Made by a program: the position numbers and the translations under genes
The notes under the pieces: model-generated
The model's input: only the letters and a program-made list of their open reading frames with translations
The model's database searches: none
Told to the model about the DNA's origin: nothing
Shown here: in pieces, positions 58,515-64,000 of the stretch
Layout: each line of letters starts with the position of its first letter
Numbering within the stretch: position 1 is the stretch's first letter
NCBI GenBank assembly: GCA_008638375.1
Contig: CM018036.1
Coordinates: 16,696,651-16,760,650, forward strand
DNA: 64,000 bases
Source of the DNA: Nyssa sinensis
Taxonomy: Eukaryota > Streptophyta > Magnoliopsida > Cornales > Nyssaceae
Reading direction: 5' to 3'

Positions 58515-60458
58515 TAGGGGTGCAAACAAACAGAGTCGTTCATGAACAGCTCGAGCTCGACTCAATTATGGCTCGTTCAAACTCGGTTCAATTAATACAC
58601 GAGCTGAGCTCGAGCTCAAAATAGGGCTCGTTTATTAAACGAGCCGAGCTGAGCCAAAAGGAGGCTCGACTCGTCAGGCTCGTATAAGCTCAAATAGTCA
58701 GGCTCGTGAACAGGCTCGTATAAGCTCGAATAGTGGCTCGGCTCGTGACTCATTTATATATTTAAGTATAAATACTTATTTTTCTCTAGGGTTTTGTCTC
58801 ATTCATTCTTGAACGCGTGAAGAGCAGCTGAGCGGGGTAACCCTCAACCTCAAGTCCCAGCACAGGATTCTCCATATTCCATATTTCGATTACAGCTCTT
58901 GCGATTCATGAGTTTCTCTCATTCTCTTTGATAACCCTTAACCTCAAGTCAAATCGACCGAGCGAACGGCACTGTCGATTTTCTTCATCTTCGATTATCT
59001 GTGACACTTTATCTGTGACACTGTGACGATCGGCGGGGGTTGCTTTTTTTCTTCATCAATTCATCTCTGATTCTCTGTGACGACGGTAGCGGTGACTGGA
59101 GTGTAGAGTGATTTTCACTGTGGCTTGAGTTATTTTCTTGGATCCTTAGACATTGGACGGTACGATCTTGGTTCTGAATTTCACTGTGATTTATTTTTTT
59201 ATATATGTAATAATCATAGCTTTGGTATTGATTTGTGCAAGGATTCTAATTTTATCAGAGTTATTATTATATATGTGTTTGACAGTGTTTGTGTGTGTAT
59301 ATAAATATATATATATATATATGTGTTTGACAGTGTTTGTGTGTGTTCCATAGATGTATTTTTGTCTCCTTATTTTGTGTCTCTATCTCTTTATGCTCGT
59401 CTCTTGATATCTCTATTTTCACTCTCCTTCACTCTGTTAGTTTTTTATTTTCTGGATTTTGTTAAATTTCTAGTATTTTGTTAACCTAGGTTTATTTTTT
59501 ATTGGTAGATTGAGTTGGTTTGTTCTCTTCTATTGCAAAAGAAGACCTAGATCGATGTGCTAATTCAGATTCAGGTACCTACTATCCAGCTATCATTTAT
59601 TCTCTTTGCTTCTGTTTTGAAATGGGTTTGAGCATGGTTTCTATTTCAATGTTTGTTTTATTTTTTTTTAAAGGTTCTCTGGCTATTTTTGTATGCTGGG
59701 TTCAGTTGCTAGAATGATTTTATATATGTAATGAAGAAAAAATTGCTCTCACTCTCTCTCTCTCTCTCTCCCATGACCTCTCTTCTAGGAAATGTCATGG
59801 ATAGCTAACCGAGGCCCAATTTGTTAATTTTAATGTGTCTTGGCATGAAGCCTTAATTCGTGATATGTTTTTGCATATTATTCAGCAGTATGACTGGTGT
59901 GTTTTTTTTTCAAACTTTGTTTGGTTTTGTTTTGGTGGGTGTTTCAGAGGCATGTTTTTGCCAATAGTTTGGTTGCAAAGTCTTCTTGTGTTATACTTTA
60001 TTGACTTCATTATGTATGCATATTATTGGTGATATTCTGCTTCTAAAATGTTCCTTATTATCTAAATTATTTGTTTTCAATGTTCAGTTGAAATTTTTCA
60101 TAATTACTATTAATGTGCATTTTTCCTAAAGCAACATTAATTTCAATCTCTCTGCTAATATCACCTTCAATTTCTTAATATTTAGGAACCTTGATATGAA
60201 ATCAATATTTGTATTTTTTTTATTACTAATGACTAAGATTCTTCTAACTTGAAAGTGCCAAAAAAAATCAATGTCATTTCTTACAGCTGAAAACTACAAT
60301 TAAAAACTACAAAGTGACTTCTTAAAATTATGAGATGTTCTCGTTTTGCCCTTTTTTCACCCCCCATACCCCTTCATCAGTTTAATGGTATGCCATTGAG
60401 ATTGGCAGTGTCTTGGCAGATAGTTTTAACTGCATTTCATGGTTGCATTCTGAACCAG

Positions 60459-60588
60459 GAAGAGCTGGCAGTTTCAGAACTTTCAGGGAATGGTGCTGGG
60501 ATTTTGGTTGCTGCAAACACCGTCATTAGCACTTTCCTGCTAGTTTTTGTTGCTGAATGGGGCGACAAATCATTTTTCTCCACAATTG
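60459..60588 (+). pseudogene. Captured exon of a chloroplast PAM71/GDT1-like (UPF0016) transporter
   Basis: The 130-bp exon reads EELAVSELSGNGAGILVAAN, then TVISTFLLVFVAEWGDKSFF and STI. It carries the UPF0016 signature E-x-G-D-K-(S/T) in EWGDKSFF. It is bounded by an acceptor (GAACCAG) and a donor (ATTG then GTGAGT) at the place where plant PAM71 continues with ALAAASS. PAM71/CMT1 proteins move manganese across plastid membranes. Only this exon with some flanking intron is present, so it cannot make a transporter. The exon itself has no stop. Confidence 0.8.
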
Positions 60589-60977
60589 GTGAGTGATAAA
60601 GCTGATTTTTTGAGAAAGAAAAATTGAGTGATAAACCTGAAAACCTATATTTTTTTTTACTGCACACTAGTAATGCCTAAATAAATTCCTTACCATACTG
60701 TCTGAAATATTTAAGCATTTAGCCCACATTGTATGCATCAATGTTTACTTTAGTTGTGTCCCAATGTAATGGCCATACCATGCGTGTCCAGTTCAAAGAT
60801 GAACTAGTTTGAAGAAAGGAAATTAAGAATTTTCTGTTATTATTGGTCTTTCCATATTTTTTTTTTGATAAGTAGTTTTAACATATAAAAATTGAATTTA
60901 TTCTTCATTAGTGATTTGTCTTGTGTTGTTTTGCAGAATCATATGAAGATTGATGATCTTAATCCATGGTTCCGTAG

Positions 60978-61250
60978 TTGATGGCATGCACTTTTGCTAA
61001 GGTTTTGCACATTCGAGCTGCAACTAGAGTTACCGTAGTTGATGATGTTCAGAAAACCAAGTCCCATGAAAAGGTCAATCATGATCGCGTGAGCAATAGC
61101 AGATGGCAGTCCTTTAATGATGTTGTTGACGATAAAAAGCTTCGACACAGAGCAGCCATAGAGGCCTTTATCGCCAAATTTTTTGCCACCATTTCATCAC
61201 CTTCTAATTTTCCTTTCTATGTAAAACTTCATATCCTGGGTCACAGATGA
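60978..61250 (+). pseudogene. Captured DUF641-like (GIL1/IRKI-type) gene fragment
   Basis: An open frame of 90 codons reads ACTFAKVLHIRAATRVTVVD, then a polar stretch, then KLRHRAAIEAFIAKFFATIS and a diverged end SPSNFPFYVKLHI. HRAA(I/M)EA(F/L)(I/V)AK(L/F)FA(T/S)(I/V)SS is how DUF641 domains of plant GIL1/IRKI-related proteins usually begin, and FAKVLH-R-A is a common upstream motif. After FATISS the usual KAAYAQLQ is missing. The match is from memory. Confidence 0.5.
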
Positions 61251-61776
61251 CGCCTTTGATCATGTTGATATATCAGGCCATTTAGGTGTTTGAAAGACTT
61301 TCAAGTTTGATGCTCAAAAGCCTGTAATCATAAACAGGATGGGGGTGTTTTATTTTCTTTGAAATATTTGGGAGTTCCATTGTTTTTGCTACACATTGTG
61401 TAAGTAATTCATGTATGAGCCATGTTCTCACCTTTAGTTTAGATGAAGTTATTGCTTTTTAATATCTAAATAACATTTTGGAGAGGATAAAGGTTACACC
61501 ATTTATTGTGCATCATAGAAGAAGAGGATAAAGGTTACACCATTCTTTAATTGAGGACACAAAAAAAAAAATTTGAGTAACTCGAGCTCGAGCTCGAATG
61601 AGGCTTGTTTATTTTTTCAAGTAGAGCTCGAGCTTGGCAAGCCATTCACGAGCCGAGTTCGAATAGGAATTTGAGCTAGAGCCGAGTTTCGAGTCGAGTC
61701 GAGCCAGACTCGATTTTTTCGCGAGCCGAGTCCAAACATCAGACACTCGACTCGACTCGGCTCGTTTGCACCCTTA

Positions 61777-61784
61777 CTAGTGAG
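61777..61784. repeat. Target-site duplication of the large hAT element, right copy
   Basis: CTAGTGAG, one base different from CTAATGAG at 58507-58514. Confidence 0.7.
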
Positions 61785-64000
61785 GAATGCTACTTTGACT
61801 AGGGGGCTCCATATCACTTTCACTAAAATGAGAAACGCATATCTCTCTCTCTCTCTAAATATATATATATATATATATATATCTGTGTGTGTGTGTACAT
61901 GTCTATCTTTATTCCAAGTCTAATGTGAGGTGAGAATGTTGTTGGTTACATCTGACACGTGCTTATCAGTTTACCTTTTATTTGATGGCCAAAAGCTTCC
62001 AGTTTCTTTCACACATTGTCAAGAAAGAGTTGCTTATGCTTGCACTTGCTACTGGTGTTCACAAGACCTCTTTGAAACCTTAGCCAATCAGCTCTTTCCA
62101 TATACATATATATATATATATATGTAACTACTATTCCAATCTCATCTTGTTTTCAAATGTTAATAGCCCAATCAAAATTGAAAGCCCCTCTTTTGCTTTG
62201 TATTCTTTTCTTTCCATATATACATGTCGTCCTTCCCATCTCTCTCTCTCTCTCTCATACCCTAGCTATGTTTTTCCTCTTTAGATTGGCATTATTACGA
62301 GGACCACATGAAATGGAGAGCTGGGTTGTTTTGGGGTTGCTTTGAAATATAAGATAACTATAAATTGAAACAAGTGATACAATGTACCAAATAAGGGTGT
62401 GTGACAATGAGAGCATATAAACCCTAAATAAGTGTTTTTATTTCCTTAGAGATGACATCTATCATCTAATTTAGCGTAGCCATTGATGGTTAGAATAAGA
62501 AGACTTTAACATCCATCTGTATGTATTGCTTTACTGTGCTTTTTGGTTTACAACCTTGCCCAGTTCATTTTTATGGACTTGAGCCTCTTAGGGGATGAAC
62601 AATTATCCATGGTTAGAAACAATTTGGTTTGGATGTCTTCATGGACAATAATTACTTATCCAGTAGCTTTATATGGTAATATTGCAATATTTGAATTCAA
62701 AACCATTGCTACTTTTGAGACTCTTGGAATTTCTTGTTTGGAAAGAAGTTTTTCGAAGTTCCATTCCTAGTACAAACAAAAGTCCCTGTTGCTTGTATCT
62801 ATGTGAAATTGAAAATATTTCTAAATGTTAAAATTTGGAGGACTCTTTAACAATGTAACCTAAAGAAGACCCACTCGTCAGGACACCATCACAACTTAAA
62901 TACTCGTGGAAACTCTGGAATGGTTGGCATTAATTAAGCTGAGCTATGACAAAAGTGTAACCATTTGGTCTAGGTTGTCTACACTAGATACCATGGCCAA
63001 ACACTATCTGTTTGGTTCATCCACAAAGCTTTTATACACAAATGTTTGTTTCTATTATTGAAGATGTTTTGATTGAACAGAAAGCCCCAACTTGGCCCAT
63101 TTTAACAAAAGATGTCTCTCCTTTTTATCTGGATGGAAATGCAACAGCTAGATTTATTAGATAATGCTAACTTTTCTGTTGTGATTTGATAAGATTGTCC
63201 TAAGTTCATTTAAAACACTATAATCATCCATTGTAATGCCAATTTAGAAGGGACACTAATGATTTTATGCTATAATATATTTGAAGTAATATTGTCAGGG
63301 CATCATGATGTCATTGGATTGGCAAAATGACAGAAAATGACAACATTTGGTACATCATTTCAGCGTAATGACCCAGATGATTTCTAGATGGGCAACAACA
63401 GTACAAAGTATGTCTTAAGCCCATTCCACCTTTGATACAAGATTGGCAATGCCCTTAATTAATGGTTGATTAATTGCATCCGATAAATTTCAACCAATTA
63501 ACATTTTTGGAGTCTCTTTTCAACCCCAAAATGTTTTGAGCAAAGTTTTTTACATAAACGAGAAAGAAGAGCTAAAAAAAAATGCAAATAATGTATGGTA
63601 TACCTAAATGGGGAAAACCAAAAAAGAGAAAAAAAAAATAGCTTAATGCATGTTTAACCTTATGGTTATATATTACTCTCAGTCTCTCTCCCTCTCTCTT
63701 TGTGGGCAAATCATATATGATATTCTTGGGTTAACAATAGTTCATTTTCGTAGATTCTCTATTCCTTTGTTCTATATATTGTGGTGTGATGTTATACCAA
63801 GGAATAGAACAACTTCTAAATAAGTACAATATAAATCTATTTCAAGAAATTAACCATTCATCAAGATTGATTGAATGATATATATGGGATGATATACATC
63901 ACAAAAAGAGAATCATAATCATGCATTAAATGTGATGATCAACAGAGCTTATCTATCAATTGCTTAAACCATCAATAACTATCACCAACACATATGAGTA
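61785..64000. other. Intergenic DNA, no gene seen
   Basis: AT-rich with (CT)n and (TA)n(GT)n tracts at about 61841-61900, (TA)n at about 62101-62122 and (CT)n at about 62240-62257. Open frames of 60-75 codons have no recognised domain. Confidence 0.5.

Larger units (their letters stand above)
58515..61776 (+). mobile_element. Gene-fragment-carrying non-autonomous hAT element, 3,262 bp
   Basis: The left end is TAGGGGTGCAAACAAACAGA; the right end, read inward, is TAAGGGTGCAAACGAGCCGA. The shared TA(G/A)GGGTGCAAAC fits the hAT terminal pattern. The 8-bp flanks CTAATGAG and CTAGTGAG are a near-perfect duplication. Dense GCTCGAG/GAGCCGAG words fill about 58540-58750 and 61570-61765, as in hAT subterminal transposase-binding arrays. 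No transposase is recognisable. Inside are a precise exon of a PAM71/GDT1-type transporter (60459-60588) and a DUF641-like piece (60978-61250). A leader-like stretch at about 58790-59110 is unassigned. Confidence 0.75.

Noticed and set aside
58540..58750. GCTCGAG arrays as a possible regulatory or CRISPR-like repeat
   Set aside because: The words are irregularly spaced, without unique spacers, and recur inverted at 61570-61765. They are explained as subterminal repeats of the hAT element.
60330..61250. A functional PAM71/GDT1 gene
   Set aside because: Only one exon is present. No transit peptide, no first transmembrane half and no downstream exons were found, and the piece lies between transposon ends.

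Overview
This window is nuclear DNA of a flowering plant, probably a eudicot. It is AT-rich, its genes have GT-AG introns, and it is crowded with plant-type transposable elements: Ty1/copia, long LTRs, L1-type LINEs, tRNA-derived SINEs, hAT, Mutator-like and Harbinger-like DNA elements. It also holds a CLE peptide gene and a relic of a CYC/TB1-type TCP gene. There is no bacterial operon structure, CRISPR array or viral genome. I cannot name the species.

Layout. 1-960: AT-rich DNA with no gene. 960-8730: a decayed Ty1/copia element, split by a 3.3-kb solo LTR (1879-5179, exact 5-bp target duplication). 8731-14400: intergenic DNA with a SINE relic, a short piece resembling plastid petL (11749-11823) and a degraded hAT-like element. 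14402-14719 (minus): a CLE peptide gene of the CLE9-13 type. 17613-44802 (minus): one intact gene for the large (alpha) subunit of general transcription factor TFIIE. Its ten coding exons total 1,425 bp but span 27.2 kb. The introns hold a copia element with a hAT insertion inside it, a 1.27-kb solo LTR, four SINEs of two families, several LINE fragments and a Mutator-like candidate, nearly all antisense to the gene.

44803-55500: upstream and intergenic DNA with a copia fragment (46990-48020), a LINE fragment (49366-50020, minus) and LINE tails. 55504-56804 (minus): a CYC/TB1 (BRC1/TCP18-like) TCP gene relic with three in-frame stops, one frameshift and changed residues in the DNA-binding region. 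57603-58322: a Harbinger-type MITE. 58515-61776: a 3.26-kb hAT-type element with 8-bp target duplications and GCTCGAG-rich ends. It carries a copied exon of a PAM71/GDT1-type chloroplast transporter gene and a fragment resembling a DUF641 gene. 61785-64000: nothing coding recognised.

The intact host genes are TFIIE-alpha and the CLE gene. TFIIE-alpha is a basal RNA polymerase II factor and the CLE product is a secreted signal; nothing in the sequence links their regulation. The strongest leads are the gene-fragment-carrying hAT element and the decayed branching-type TCP gene. I did not find a wholly new biological system.
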